DNA from: Nitrospirota bacterium
GTDB lineage: Bacteria; Nitrospirota; Thermodesulfovibrionia; Thermodesulfovibrionales; JdFR-88
Assembly (NCBI GenBank): GCA_021789735.1
Contig: JAJYJB010000043.1
Location: 1-21,830 of the forward strand
Direction: 5' to 3'
Length of the DNA stretch: 21,830 bases
Below are positions 1 through 8,330 of the stretch, in pieces. Made by a program: the position numbers and the translations under genes. Positions within the stretch are counted from its first letter, which is position 1. Every line of letters begins with the position of its first letter. The notes beneath the pieces were generated by a model. That model had not been told where the DNA came from. It was given only the letters and a program-made list of their open reading frames with translations, and did not search any database.

Positions 1-63
1 AGCGTGCCCGAGGAGATCAGGCTTCCGGCCAAAAGCGCGCTTGACAGGATGCTGGCCGTCTAG
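1..63 (+). CDS. nadA: C-terminal end of probable quinolinate synthase (NadA), partial
   Basis: Frame 1 is open from the first base to a TAG at 61-63 and encodes 20 residues ending in EIRLPAKSALDRMLAV. This resembles the extreme C-terminus of quinolinate synthase, the [4Fe-4S] enzyme that condenses iminoaspartate with dihydroxyacetone phosphate in NAD biosynthesis. Members of that family often end in a short helix of the type (V/I)PEEIR-x-x-A-x-x-A-(L/I)-(D/E)RML. The rest of the gene, including the cluster-binding cysteines, lies upstream of the window, so the call rests on the tail alone. It converges on the chemoreceptor gene with a 38-nt gap. Another protein with a similar terminal helix cannot be excluded. 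Confidence 0.45.
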   Translation, partial: SVPEEIRLPAKSALDRMLAV

Positions 64-101
64 CAGCCTTTTCCCCGTTTTTTCAGCCATTCTTTTTTGC
101 T

Positions 102-1322
102 TCAGCCAGGGGGGCCTGGCAGCTCTCCGGCGCTTTCCCCAGACTGCTTTTCCGCTTGGACGCCGGCCCGCCCGCCGTTTCCCTTTTTGAACCAGGAGGC
201 CGCGTTCCTTACTTCCGTGGTGATGCCCACAAGCACATCTGCTTCTCTGGCCACGGTATCTGACATCTCTTCCATCTTGCTGGTTATGGCGGAGGCCTTT
301 TCTATGTTCTTCGCGATCTCCTCAGAGGCGCTGGACTGCTCCTCCACTGCGGCGGCGATATGGGTGATCTCGTCCCTGGCCCTTTGGGCGACCTTTTCTA
401 TGGACAGAAAAGCGTCGCCCACCTTTTTTATGAACTTGCCCGCGTCTGTTACCTGTTCTGCGGCCTCGGACATGGATTTGGAGGTCAGCCCGGATTCCGC
501 CTGAACGGCGTTTATCTTTTCGGATATCTCGGCTGTGGCCTTTATGGTCCTTTCGGCCAGCTTCCTCACCTCATTAGCCACGACAGCAAAGCCCTTGCCC
601 TGTTCCCCGGCCCTGGCGGCTTCTATGGCCGCATTGAGAGCAAGCAGGTTGGTCTGGTCGGCTATCTCCTTTATGACCGTGACGATGCCGCCAATCTCGG
701 CGGCCCTGCTATTGAGCTTGCCCACCTTAGCGGCAAGCTCCAAGGTGGAATTGTGGACCTTTTCCATCATCTGGATTGCATTGCTGGCTATCTCCTGGCC
801 CGCCTCAGACACGTCGGTGACGTTCGACGACGTGTCTTGGGCCTCCGAGGCGTTCTTTGCTATATCCGTTATGGTCTGACTCATCTCCTCGGCGGCGGTG
901 GCGATTTGCGAGGCCTGGTTGAACTGGCTCTTCGCTCCGGAGGCCGCCTCCTCCGCCGAGCTTCTGAGCATCCCAGCCGCCTCTATAAGCTTGTCCAGAA
1001 GGGATAGCACTTTTTGTATCATCCCATCAACGGACCTTAGCATAAGGTTGGCGCTGCCGTAAATGGCGTCTATCTCATCACCGCCCGAATCCGCCGTGAT
1101 CGCGCTAAGGTTGCCCTCCGAGGCTCTTTCCAGCTTTTCCTTCAGCCTGTCGATGGGACCGAGGACCTTTCTGTGCGTCTGTATCCACAGCACCGCAAGA
1201 ACCACAAGGGTAAGGAGCATCTGCAAGAGCGGGAGATGGCCGCCTCCTGCCATGAAAAAATCCCCTGCCGAAATCACGACCAGCGCAAGGACCGTCAGAT
1301 TCAAACCGGTGCGTATCTTCAT
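102..1322 (-). CDS. Methyl-accepting chemotaxis protein, short form without a periplasmic sensor domain
   Basis: A 406-residue chemoreceptor that should signal to CheA/CheW. Two hydrophobic segments (about residues 7-25 and 29-47) are joined by only a few residues, so there is almost no extracytoplasmic ligand-binding domain. A HAMP domain follows (about 50-105), then the long coiled-coil signalling domain. The conserved hairpin tip is at about 219-258 and contains the segments [21 protein letters not shown] and [16 protein letters not shown]. No C-terminal CheR/CheB-docking pentapeptide is visible; the tail ends in GELPGPPG. The open frame extends 15 codons further upstream, but the ATG at 1322 has AGGAG about 7 nt before it, so I place the start there. 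It stands alone, divergent from the methyltransferase gene, with no che genes nearby. The ligand or stimulus cannot be read from the sequence. It may sense the membrane or redox state, or take input through the HAMP domain. Confidence 0.9.
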   Translation of the reverse strand: MKIRTGLNLTVLALVVISAGDFFMAGGGHLPLLQMLLTLVVLAVLWIQTHRKVLGPIDRLKEKLERASEGNLSAITADSGGDEIDAIYGSANLMLRSVDGMIQKVLSLLDKLIEAAGMLRSSAEEAASGAKSQFNQASQIATAAEEMSQTITDIAKNASEAQDTSSNVTDVSEAGQEIASNAIQMMEKVHNSTLELAAKVGKLNSRAAEIGGIVTVIKEIADQTNLLALNAAIEAARAGEQGKGFAVVANEVRKLAERTIKATAEISEKINAVQAESGLTSKSMSEAAEQVTDAGKFIKKVGDAFLSIEKVAQRARDEITHIAAAVEEQSSASEEIAKNIEKASAITSKMEEMSDTVAREADVLVGITTEVRNAASWFKKGNGGRAGVQAEKQSGESAGELPGPPG

Positions 1323-1492
1323 TATCCACTCCTTTGAAAAAATATGCTTAGAGGGCCAATGTTCCACATAACACCTTTGCCAACAGATAAATGGTGTAAA
1401 TATCCAAAAAAAATATCAACCTGAAATCAGAAATTGAGGACATGGCCGGAGAGGCAGAAAAGGAAGGCAAAGGAAAACAAAACAAAAAGGGT

Positions 1493-1498
1493 TATAAT
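1493..1498 (+). promoter_or_regulatory. Perfect -10 hexamer 5 nt before the trmH-like start (leaderless promoter candidate)
   Basis: TATAAT occupies 1493-1498 and the ATG begins at 1504. A sigma70-type start site 6-7 nt past the hexamer would fall on or next to the A of the ATG. No convincing -35 box or Shine-Dalgarno is present; the nearest purine run, AAAAAGGG, lies inside the promoter region and would not be transcribed. The same spacing occurs upstream of gph at the other end of the window. Confidence 0.45.
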
Positions 1499-1503
1499 CA
1501 GCC

Positions 1504-2328
1504 ATGTGGCCTAAATCCATAACAAGCGCTCAAAACCCGGTAATAAAGACGCTCCTTGACATAAAGCGCCATCCGGGGAGGGAGGCTTTTCTGGCTGAAG
1601 GCCCGCACCTGGTGGAAGCGGCGCTTTCCGGCGGGGGAAGACTGGACACAGTCATCGTGACAAATGAATTTCTGGCCAGACTGGAAGATAATCCCCGCTT
1701 TTTTAACGCTCTCAAGCAGTCGGCCAGGGTCTTTTGCCAGGTGCCAAACCGGCTATTCGAGAGGATCGCCGAGGCAAGGACTCCGCAGGGCATATTGGCC
1801 CAATGCTGGTATGAAGGGCTGACGCTTGGCAGGCTCGCCTTAAAGGGGCCTGCCCTTATAGCGGTAAGCGCGGGCATCCGGGAGCCCGGGAACCTTGGGA
1901 GCCTTGTGCGCACGGCGGACGCCGCGGGCGCGGATGCATGCATTATCCTGCCCGGCACGGCAAATATTTTTTCTGCCAGGGCGGTGAGGGCGACCGCGGG
2001 GAGCCTTTTCCATCTGTCCGTCATCGAGGCAGGGCTGGAAGAGGCCTTGTGCTACCTGAAAGAAAAAAAGATCGTCCTGGCGGGCGCCGATGCCCACGCG
2101 GGCAGGCCGGTTTACGACTGGGACCTTAAGGCTCCGGTTGCCATTGCGTTTGGAGAAGAGTCGCATGGGCTGCCTCCGGAGCTGAAGGCCCGTGCGGACG
2201 TGCTTCTTGGCATTCCCATAAAAGGTGGGGCCGAGAGCCTGAATGTGACGGCCGCTGCGGCGGTCTTCCTGTTTGAGGCAGCCAGGCAGAGGACACGGGT
2301 TTTTACGCCGGTTTTGCCGCGCCGGTGA
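1504..2328 (+). CDS. SpoU/TrmH-family RNA 2'-O-methyltransferase
   Basis: A 274-residue SPOUT-class enzyme that probably uses S-adenosylmethionine to methylate a ribose 2'-hydroxyl in rRNA or tRNA. Residues 5-41 match the N-terminal substrate-binding domain ([12 protein letters not shown], then [13 protein letters not shown]). The three knot motifs follow: [11 protein letters not shown] at 128-138 (with the usual catalytic arginine), FGEESHGLP at 216-224, and [16 protein letters not shown] at 244-259. The N-terminal domain places it nearer the RlmB/TsnR-like 23S rRNA enzymes than TrmL, but the exact nucleotide target cannot be assigned from sequence. The start at 1504 is supported because the family domain begins at residue 5. 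No Shine-Dalgarno is seen, and TATAAT lies just upstream. Its 3' end overlaps accA convergently by 26 nt. Confidence 0.9.
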   Translation: MWPKSITSAQNPVIKTLLDIKRHPGREAFLAEGPHLVEAALSGGGRLDTVIVTNEFLARLEDNPRFFNALKQSARVFCQVPNRLFERIAEARTPQGILAQCWYEGLTLGRLALKGPALIAVSAGIREPGNLGSLVRTADAAGADACIILPGTANIFSARAVRATAGSLFHLSVIEAGLEEALCYLKEKKIVLAGADAHAGRPVYDWDLKAPVAIAFGEESHGLPPELKARADVLLGIPIKGGAESLNVTAAAAVFLFEAARQRTRVFTPVLPRR

Positions 2329-3286
2329 ATCCGCCTAACTTTTTGAGTTTCCTGTAGCGTTCCTCCACGAGCTTTCCGGCGGGCTTTTGGCTAAGCTCAT
2401 CAAGGGCGGAAAGCACGGTCTCCTGGAGGTTTTTTGCGGCGGCCTCCGGGTCTCTGTTTGCGCCCCCCAGGGGCTCTGGTATTATCCCGTCTATCACCCT
2501 GGCCTTGAGCATGTCCTCGGCGGTTATCTTCAATGCCTGGGCCGCCTGTGCATACTCGTTCACCCCGATTTCGCCCCCTTTTTTCCATAATATGGCCGCA
2601 CAGCCCTCGGGGGAGATGACCGAGTAGACAGAGTGCTCAAGCATATAGAGCCTGTCGGCCACGCTTATGGCAAGCGCGCCGCCGCTGCCGCCCTCGCCTA
2701 TCAGCACGGAGACGACCGGCACCTTGAGGGCGGACATCTCCATCAGGTTCACAGCAATGGCCTCCGCCTGGCCCCGCTCCTCGGCCCCCAGCCCAGGGAA
2801 GGCCCCGGGTGTGTCTATGAAGGTAACGACGGGTTTTCTGAACTTTTCCGCAAGCTTCATCAGCCGGAGGGCCTTTCTGTAGCCTTCAGGATTCGGCTGG
2901 CCGAAGTTGCGTGATATCCTCTCCTTTACGCCCCTTCCTTTCTGGTGCCCCAGGACCATTACCGGAAAGCGGCCCATCCGCGCAAAGCCTCCAACTATAG
3001 CGGGGTCGTCCCCGAAATGCCTGTCGCCGTGCAGCTCCACGAAGTCGGTGGTTATCATGCCTATGTAATCAAGCGTGTAGGGGCGCTCCGGATGCCTTGC
3101 CAGCAGCGTCTTCTGCCACGCCGTAAGGTTGCAGAAGATGTTGGAGTGCAGCTCCTTTGCCTTTTTTTCCAGGTTCTTTATCTCCGTGTTTATCTTTAAA
3201 TTATTGCCGTCCGAGAGCCTTTTGAGCTCGTCTATCTTGCACTCAAGCTCCTGGAGCGGTTTTTCAAATTCCAGGTAATATCTCAT
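2303..3286 (-). CDS. accA: Acetyl-CoA carboxylase carboxyltransferase, alpha subunit
   Basis: A 327-residue subunit that pairs with AccD to transfer the carboxyl group from biotinyl-BCCP to acetyl-CoA, making malonyl-CoA for fatty acid synthesis. It starts with the coiled-coil N-terminal region typical of AccA (about 1-60). The crotonase-fold carboxyltransferase domain follows, with HQKGR at 114-118, [10 protein letters not shown] at 157-166, [10 protein letters not shown] at 198-207 and [14 protein letters not shown] at about 222-235. The length is normal for the family. It begins 3 nt after the dnaE stop codon, with only a weak purine run upstream, so it is probably co-transcribed and translationally coupled. 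The dnaE-accA order recurs in many bacteria. accD, accB and accC are not in the window. Confidence 0.97.
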   Translation of the reverse strand: MRYYLEFEKPLQELECKIDELKRLSDGNNLKINTEIKNLEKKAKELHSNIFCNLTAWQKTLLARHPERPYTLDYIGMITTDFVELHGDRHFGDDPAIVGGFARMGRFPVMVLGHQKGRGVKERISRNFGQPNPEGYRKALRLMKLAEKFRKPVVTFIDTPGAFPGLGAEERGQAEAIAVNLMEMSALKVPVVSVLIGEGGSGGALAISVADRLYMLEHSVYSVISPEGCAAILWKKGGEIGVNEYAQAAQALKITAEDMLKARVIDGIIPEPLGGANRDPEAAAKNLQETVLSALDELSQKPAGKLVEERYRKLKKLGGFTGAAKPA

Positions 3287-3289
3287 CTG

Positions 3290-6200
3290 TCAAAAAAACC
3301 TAGCCTTTCCATCTCCGCCATGTATCTTCCTGAGGCCGTTCAAAAAAACGTCATCCGGGGATATCTTGTATGCGGTCTCGATAAAAACATCCAGGCCGCC
3401 TTCAAGCACCTTAAGGTGCAGGGGGACCGTTCCGGGGTGCGCGTCCACAAGCGCTTTGATGGTCTTGAGGTCGTCCATCTTCTGAAGGGTTATCTCAAGC
3501 CGTTTGTCCCCCTTAGTGGAAAGCCCGGACGCGGCATCGTCCAGGTGCATTATATGCCTTGCCAGCACCTTTACGCCCTTGTCCGTGATGTCCATGTTCC
3601 CGCGCACCAGAACAGGGGTGTCTTTCAATAGAAGGCCGCTGTTTTCCTGGTACAGGTCCGGGAATACCACAGCCTCCAGGGTGCCCTCGCCGTCATCCAG
3701 CGTGAGGGCCGCCATAAGCCCCTTGCTCTTGGTCTTCAGCTTACGGACAGCCGCTATGATCCCAGCCACCGCAACCTCGGACTTGTCAGGCAGGGAAGAC
3801 AGCCTGGAGGCGGGCACGACCTCTCGCATGAGCGGCCCTTTCAGGTATGCCTTAAGCGGATGACCCGAGATGTAGAACCCGAGGGCCTCTTTTTCATAAG
3901 CAAGGAGCTCCTTTTCGCTCCATTCCGGCGTATCCTGTGCGGCGCTGACCGGGTCCTGCCCGCCCATCATGTCCCCAAAACCCATGTCCCCGAAAATGGA
4001 CTGCTGTTTGGAAGGGCCGCGGTCTTTCGAATCGAGCTTTTCCATGCAGCCGCACCTTGTGTGGCCCAGGGAGTCAAAGGCCCCGGCCTTAATGAGCGCC
4101 TCCATGACCTTGCGGTTGACCTTCTTTTCCCTCATCCGGCCAAGAAAGTCCTCGAAGGAGCCGAAATGCCCGCCGCGAGCCCGCTCCTGGAGGACCTCGT
4201 CGATGGCCTGCTGGCCCGCCCCCTTAAGCGCCACCATCCCGAACCTTATGGAGCCCCCAACGACCTTGAACTCCCCGTCCGAGACGTTTATGTCCGGGGG
4301 CAGCACCTCGATGGACATGCTCTGGCACTCCTGAAGGAAGTGCATTATCTTGTCAGTGTTGTCCAAATCTGCGCTCATCGTGGCGGCCATGAACTCCACC
4401 GGATAGTGCGTCTTAAGATATGCCGTCTGGTAGGCTATGTACGCATAAGCCGCCGAATGGGACTTGTTGAATCCGTATTCCGCGAACTTTGCCATCAGGT
4501 CAAACAGCCTGCGGGCCTTGACCTCTGGTATGCCGTTAGACACCATGCCCTTGACGAAGGTGTCTTTCTGTTTTTCCATCTCCTCAGGCTTTTTCTTGCC
4601 CATGGCTTTCCTGAGTATGTCAGCCTGCCCCAGGCTGAAGCCCGCGAGCTTGTGGGCAATCTGCATGACCTGTTCCTGATAGAGGATTACGCCGTAGGTC
4701 TCATCCAGTATATCCTTGAGCTGTGGAAGCTCGTACTTCACCGGCACAACCCCTTTTTTCCGCTTGAGGAAATCGTCTATCATGCCGCTACCGATGGGCC
4801 CCGGCCTGTACAGGGCGACCAGGGCGATGAGGTCCTCAAAGCGTTCCGGGCCCATTTTTATCAGAATGTCACGCATGCCCGCGCTTTCAAGCTGGAACAC
4901 GCCGGTGGTCTGCCCGGAGCCAAGCAGCTCGAAGGTTTTTTTATCGTCCACCGGCACCTCGGCGGGCCTGAAGTTGGCCCCGCCCTCGGTAATGAACCTT
5001 GTAGCCTTGTCTATGATGGTCAGGGTCTTAAGCCCCAAAAGGTCGAACTTCACGAGCCCCATCTCATCTATGGAGCTCATATCGAACTGGGTGGTGATGG
5101 AGCCGTCCGTAGGGTTTTTGTAAAGCGGCACAAGAGATGACAGGGGCGAAGGAGAAATGACGATGCCAGCGGCATGGGTTGATGCATGCCTTGAAAGCCC
5201 CTCCAGCCTGCGCGCTATATCAATGAGCTCCTTTACTGTCTTGTCCTCCTTGTAGAGCGCGCCTAAGGCGGGCTCTACATCGAGGGCCTCCTTGAGTGAG
5301 ACGTTTGGCCCTTCGGGCACCAGCTTCGCAATGCGGTCTACCTCCTGGTACTGTATGTCCAGGGCACGACCCACATCCCTTATGGCCGCCTTGGCCCCAA
5401 GCGTCCCAAATGTTATGATCTGGGCCACGTGCCCGCGCCCGTACCTTTCGGAGACGTAATTTATTATCTCCTGCCTCCGGTCGCGGCAAAAATCCGTATC
5501 CACGTCAGGCATGCTTATGCGCTCCGGATTGAGGAACCGCTCGAAGAGGAGCCCGTAACGCATGGGGTCTATCTCCGTGATGCCAAGGACGTAGGAAACG
5601 ATGCTGCCGGCCGCCGAGCCCCTTCCGGGTCCCACGGGTATGCCCTTTTTCCTCGCGTAGTTCACAAAGTCCCAGACTATCAGGAAATAGGACTCATATC
5701 CCATCTTCTTAATGACCGAAAGCTCATGGGCCAGCCTTTTCTGGTGCTCCGGCGGCTGATTTTCACCGTATTTTTCCCTCATGCCCTGCATTACCAACTG
5801 CTCAAGAAATTCGCCTGGCGGGGTGCCGTCTTCCGTCTTGAAAAGCGGCAGGAGGTTCTTGCCGAGCTGGAATTGCACATCGCAGCGCTCAGCTATCTCC
5901 ACAGTGTTTCTAAGCGCCTCGGGCAGCTCTCCGAAGGCCGCCTTCATTTCCTCCGGACTTTTGAAGTAAAGCCCATCCCCCATGAACCTCATCCTTGTGG
6001 GGTCGTTCACGGTCTTTCCGGTCCCGACGCAAAGGAGAATGTCGTGCGCCCTCCTGTCCTCCTTCCTCAGGTAATGGCAGTCGTTGGTCGCCGCCACTTT
6101 TATGTCCATTGCGCGGGCAAGCTCAAGGAGCGTCTTGTTGAGCTCAAGCTGTTCAGGCATCCCGTTTTCCTGGAGTTCGATGAAATAGTTATCCGGGCCG

Positions 6201-6700
6201 AGGACATCCCTGTAATAGGAGGCCGTCTCACGGGCCTTGTCCGCCATGCCATGGGAGAGATAGTAGGGCACCTCGCCCTTCATGCAGGCGCTAAGGATGA
6301 CAAGCCCCTCGCTATGGGCCTCGAAAATCTCCCTGTCTATCCTCGGCCTGTAATAAAACCCCTCCGTATACGCCGCAGAGACAAGCTCCACCAGGTTTGA
6401 GTATCCCTTGTTGTCCTTGGCTAGGGCTATCAAGTGGAAAGGCCCGTCTTCTTTCTGCCTTGAGTGCCTGCTTGAGGGGGCCACGTACAGCTCGCATCCC
6501 ATGATGGGCTTTATGCCCGTTTTGGTCATTTTTTTATAAAACTCCACCGCTCCGAAGAGGTTCCCGTGGTCCGTTATGGCCACGGCGGGAAGCCCCCACC
6601 CATGCGCGGTCTCGGCAAGCTCCGCTATCTTGATTGCGCCATCCAGCAGGCTGTACTCGGAATGGAGATGAAGCGGGACGTAATCGGCCTGTTTTTTCAT
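3290..6700 (-). CDS. dnaE: DNA polymerase III alpha subunit (replicative polymerase)
   Basis: A 1136-residue C-family polymerase of the DnaE type. The N-terminal PHP domain (about 1-285) carries HLHSEYSLLDG, AITDHGNLFG, GCELYV, LSACMKGE and ATNDCHYL. The palm has GPGRGSAAGS (356-365) and MPDVDTDF (397-404), in which D401 and D403 match the E. coli catalytic pair; the third aspartate is probably in KFDLLGLKTL. A helix-hairpin-helix region follows, then a likely clamp-binding peptide QQSIFG at about 898. The OB-fold is at about 975-1020 and a short C-terminal domain ends the protein. No intein or frameshift is visible. All nine metal-binding positions of the PHP domain appear intact, unlike in E. 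coli DnaE. Upstream lies a possible promoter but no Shine-Dalgarno. accA follows 3 nt downstream. Confidence 0.98.
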   Translation of the reverse strand: MKKQADYVPLHLHSEYSLLDGAIKIAELAETAHGWGLPAVAITDHGNLFGAVEFYKKMTKTGIKPIMGCELYVAPSSRHSRQKEDGPFHLIALAKDNKGYSNLVELVSAAYTEGFYYRPRIDREIFEAHSEGLVILSACMKGEVPYYLSHGMADKARETASYYRDVLGPDNYFIELQENGMPEQLELNKTLLELARAMDIKVAATNDCHYLRKEDRRAHDILLCVGTGKTVNDPTRMRFMGDGLYFKSPEEMKAAFGELPEALRNTVEIAERCDVQFQLGKNLLPLFKTEDGTPPGEFLEQLVMQGMREKYGENQPPEHQKRLAHELSVIKKMGYESYFLIVWDFVNYARKKGIPVGPGRGSAAGSIVSYVLGITEIDPMRYGLLFERFLNPERISMPDVDTDFCRDRRQEIINYVSERYGRGHVAQIITFGTLGAKAAIRDVGRALDIQYQEVDRIAKLVPEGPNVSLKEALDVEPALGALYKEDKTVKELIDIARRLEGLSRHASTHAAGIVISPSPLSSLVPLYKNPTDGSITTQFDMSSIDEMGLVKFDLLGLKTLTIIDKATRFITEGGANFRPAEVPVDDKKTFELLGSGQTTGVFQLESAGMRDILIKMGPERFEDLIALVALYRPGPIGSGMIDDFLKRKKGVVPVKYELPQLKDILDETYGVILYQEQVMQIAHKLAGFSLGQADILRKAMGKKKPEEMEKQKDTFVKGMVSNGIPEVKARRLFDLMAKFAEYGFNKSHSAAYAYIAYQTAYLKTHYPVEFMAATMSADLDNTDKIMHFLQECQSMSIEVLPPDINVSDGEFKVVGGSIRFGMVALKGAGQQAIDEVLQERARGGHFGSFEDFLGRMREKKVNRKVMEALIKAGAFDSLGHTRCGCMEKLDSKDRGPSKQQSIFGDMGFGDMMGGQDPVSAAQDTPEWSEKELLAYEKEALGFYISGHPLKAYLKGPLMREVVPASRLSSLPDKSEVAVAGIIAAVRKLKTKSKGLMAALTLDDGEGTLEAVVFPDLYQENSGLLLKDTPVLVRGNMDITDKGVKVLARHIMHLDDAASGLSTKGDKRLEITLQKMDDLKTIKALVDAHPGTVPLHLKVLEGGLDVFIETAYKISPDDVFLNGLRKIHGGDGKARFF

Positions 6701-6707
6701 TTAAGAA

Positions 6708-6737
6708 ATATTAACCGCTTGAAATAATCTTAGTCAA
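6708..6737 (-). promoter_or_regulatory. Candidate dnaE promoter
   Basis: On the minus strand TTGACT (6737-6732, five of six consensus bases) is followed, after 18 nt, by TAATAT (6713-6708, four of six). Transcription would begin at about 6701, right at the dnaE ATG (6700). The leader would then be absent or nearly so, which fits the lack of a Shine-Dalgarno. The -10 match is weak. Confidence 0.3.
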
Positions 6738-6798
6738 ACGGTTTGGATTATCATAAATTATATGGCAAATAATTTTTTCCGGAAGGGGTAAAGGTTTT

Positions 6799-7728
6799 TT
6801 GGACAAGGCCATAATTCTGTTTGGGCCGACATCTTCGGGCAAGACGGAGGCATCCATTCTCCTTGCAAAAGAGCTTGGCACTGAGATCATAAGCGCCGAT
6901 TCCATGCAGCTCTATAGGCTTATGGACATAGGAACCGGAAAGCCAACTCCCTCCCAGCTATCCGAAGTCCGCCACCACCTGATAAATGCCATCTGGCCGC
7001 ACGAGACATGGAGCGCGGGGCGGTTTGCAGGCGAGGCTTCCCGCATCATGGGGCGGTTGAGCGGGGAAGGCCGGGTCCCTGTCATCGTGGGCGGCACAGG
7101 CCTTTACATGAAAACGCTCACGCGCGGCCTTATGGAGGCCCCCCAGCCGGATGATTCCCTCAGGGCGGAGCTTTTGGAAAGTGAGAAGGACCTTTTCGGG
7201 CTCCTTGAGGAAATGGATCCCGAAACTGCCCGCATCCTGGCCCCGTCGGACACCAGGAGGATACTCAGGGCCCTGGAGGTTCAGATAAAGACGAGGCGGG
7301 CCGTCTCGGAGTTGAAAAGGGAACTTACCGCGCCGCTTCCCTATGACTTCATAAAGGTGGGGCTCACCAGGGACAGGGCGGAGCTTTACACCCTCATAGA
7401 GGAAAGGGTGGACCGCATGCTCGCAGAGGGGCTCGTGCGGGAGGTCAGTAATGTGCTGGGCCAGAAAAGGGCCCCGTCCAGAACTGCAATGCAGGCGATA
7501 GGGTACAAGGAAGTGGAAGGGTTCCTTGAGGGGCGGTACCCTTATGAGGAGGCGGTTAGGCTTATAAAAAGGAATACCAGGAGGTACGCAAAGAGACAGC
7601 TTACCTGGTTTAAGAAGGAGGAAGGAACTATCTGGGTTGATGTTACCGGGCTCAGGACGGCGGAAGGGATATATAGGAGGCTGAAGGGGGCGCTGATTAA
7701 AGCGAGGCGGGACCTCTACCAGCCCTGA
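6799..7728 (+). CDS. miaA: tRNA dimethylallyltransferase
   Basis: A 309-residue MiaA that transfers a dimethylallyl group from DMAPP to N6 of A37 in tRNAs reading codons that begin with U. Such tRNAs include the tRNA-Ser(UGA) encoded later in this window, whose anticodon is followed by A residues. The P-loop is GPTSSGKT at 9-16. The substrate-binding segment SADSMQLYRLMDIGTGKPT spans 32-50. VIVGGTGLYMKTL and, near the C-terminus, RRYAKRQLTWF are also family signatures. The start is TTG: no in-frame ATG lies before the P-loop, and the purine-rich AAGGGGTAAAGG lies just upstream. The gene is divergent from dnaE, with a 98-nt AT-rich spacer. Confidence 0.96.
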   Translation: MDKAIILFGPTSSGKTEASILLAKELGTEIISADSMQLYRLMDIGTGKPTPSQLSEVRHHLINAIWPHETWSAGRFAGEASRIMGRLSGEGRVPVIVGGTGLYMKTLTRGLMEAPQPDDSLRAELLESEKDLFGLLEEMDPETARILAPSDTRRILRALEVQIKTRRAVSELKRELTAPLPYDFIKVGLTRDRAELYTLIEERVDRMLAEGLVREVSNVLGQKRAPSRTAMQAIGYKEVEGFLEGRYPYEEAVRLIKRNTRRYAKRQLTWFKKEEGTIWVDVTGLRTAEGIYRRLKGALIKARRDLYQP

Positions 7729-7985
7729 TACCGGCGGGCATCTTCCGCCACGGATAGTGATTCTTATTCCTGTCTTTATGGCCGGTTTTGGGATATACTT
7801 ATTTATGTTTTGTTTTTGTTTTGCGCAGCGGATATTTGCTTTTTCCTGTTTTTTGCCGCCGGGGGATTTTTAACGGTTTTTACCGGCCCGTTTTTTTGCA
7901 TCAGGCTTGTTTTTAGCATGGCAGCGACCGGGTTTTTTGTTTTGGCCGGGTCCTTTATCTAACGGGAAAGAGGGGCCTTTTTGTC
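7729..7985. other. T-rich gene-free spacer with possible terminator or small RNA
   Basis: This 257-nt stretch carries no plausible coding frame. It is rich in T runs on the plus strand (for example around 7805-7820, 7840-7855, 7890-7897, 7909-7916 and 7930-7940), unlike the balanced coding DNA around it. A 7-bp inverted repeat pairs GGCCGGT (7780-7786) with ACCGGCC (7882-7888). The second arm is followed by a run of seven T. The last few bases include the GAGGGG ribosome-binding site of the next gene. It could be the 3' end of the miaA transcript plus a promoter region, or an unannotated small RNA ending near 7897. Confidence 0.5.
7860..7897 (+). terminator. Possible rho-independent terminator
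   Basis: An interrupted hairpin: CGGG (7860-7863) can pair with CCCG (7887-7890), and CGGT (7874-7877) with ACCG (7882-7885) around a TTTT loop. TTTTTTT follows directly at 7891-7897. The two short stems are separated by an uneven internal loop, so folding is uncertain. It would end transcription from miaA or from a small RNA in the spacer. Confidence 0.33.
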
Positions 7986-8291
7986 ATGATCGAAAAACTC
8001 AGAGAGAACTTTGACAAGGGAGTCGAAAAGCTAAAATGGTTAGCTCAACTGCTGGACGAGCGTATGAAGGTCGAGATCGCCTATTTCAAATTCGCCAGCA
8101 AAGTGGAAAAGCTCAAGAGGGAAAAAGAGGAACTGGCCAGGGCGGTGGGCGAAAAGGTATTCGATGAGAGGCAGCAGCTTACGCTTATGGCAAGGGATGA
8201 GGACCTTAAGGGAATGCTTAAGGAGATGGAGCTTATAAATGAAGAGCTCAGCGCGCTTATTGAGCAGACATCAAGGATCGGCAGGCAGTAA
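7986..8291 (+). CDS. Small coiled-coil protein of unknown function
   Basis: A 101-residue, highly charged, almost entirely helical protein with no membrane segment, cysteine or signal peptide. Heptad-like spacing of hydrophobic residues, with many K/E residues, indicates a coiled coil over much of the length (for example ASKVEKLKREKEELARAVG in the middle and LKEMELINEELSALIEQ near the end). I do not recognise the family. Start support: ATG at 7986, with GAGGGG about 10 nt upstream. It precedes the prepilin peptidase by 39 nt on the same strand and may be co-transcribed with it, so a structural or assembly role near the pilus or membrane is possible but unproven. The size recalls ZapA-like cell-division proteins, but no ZapA signature is visible. 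Confidence 0.7.
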   Translation: MIEKLRENFDKGVEKLKWLAQLLDERMKVEIAYFKFASKVEKLKREKEELARAVGEKVFDERQQLTLMARDEDLKGMLKEMELINEELSALIEQTSRIGRQ

Positions 8292-8330
8292 GGCAAGAGC
8301 CGAAGGCAACAACGAGTCAAGGGGGGCTTT

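Noticed and set aside
1323..1367. A 15-codon N-terminal extension of the chemoreceptor
   Set aside because: The AGGAG site lies inside this extension, directly before the internal ATG at 1322, and the membrane helix begins soon after that ATG.
3860..5140. A 426-codon open frame on the plus strand, antisense to dnaE
   Set aside because: It lies wholly within dnaE, whose domains are intact. The translation is low in recognisable motifs and rich in His/Leu/Val, as expected for the complement of GC-rich coding DNA, and it has no ribosome-binding site.
5429..6400. A 323-codon open frame on the plus strand inside dnaE
   Set aside because: It is the shadow of the PHP and palm regions of dnaE, with no family resemblance.
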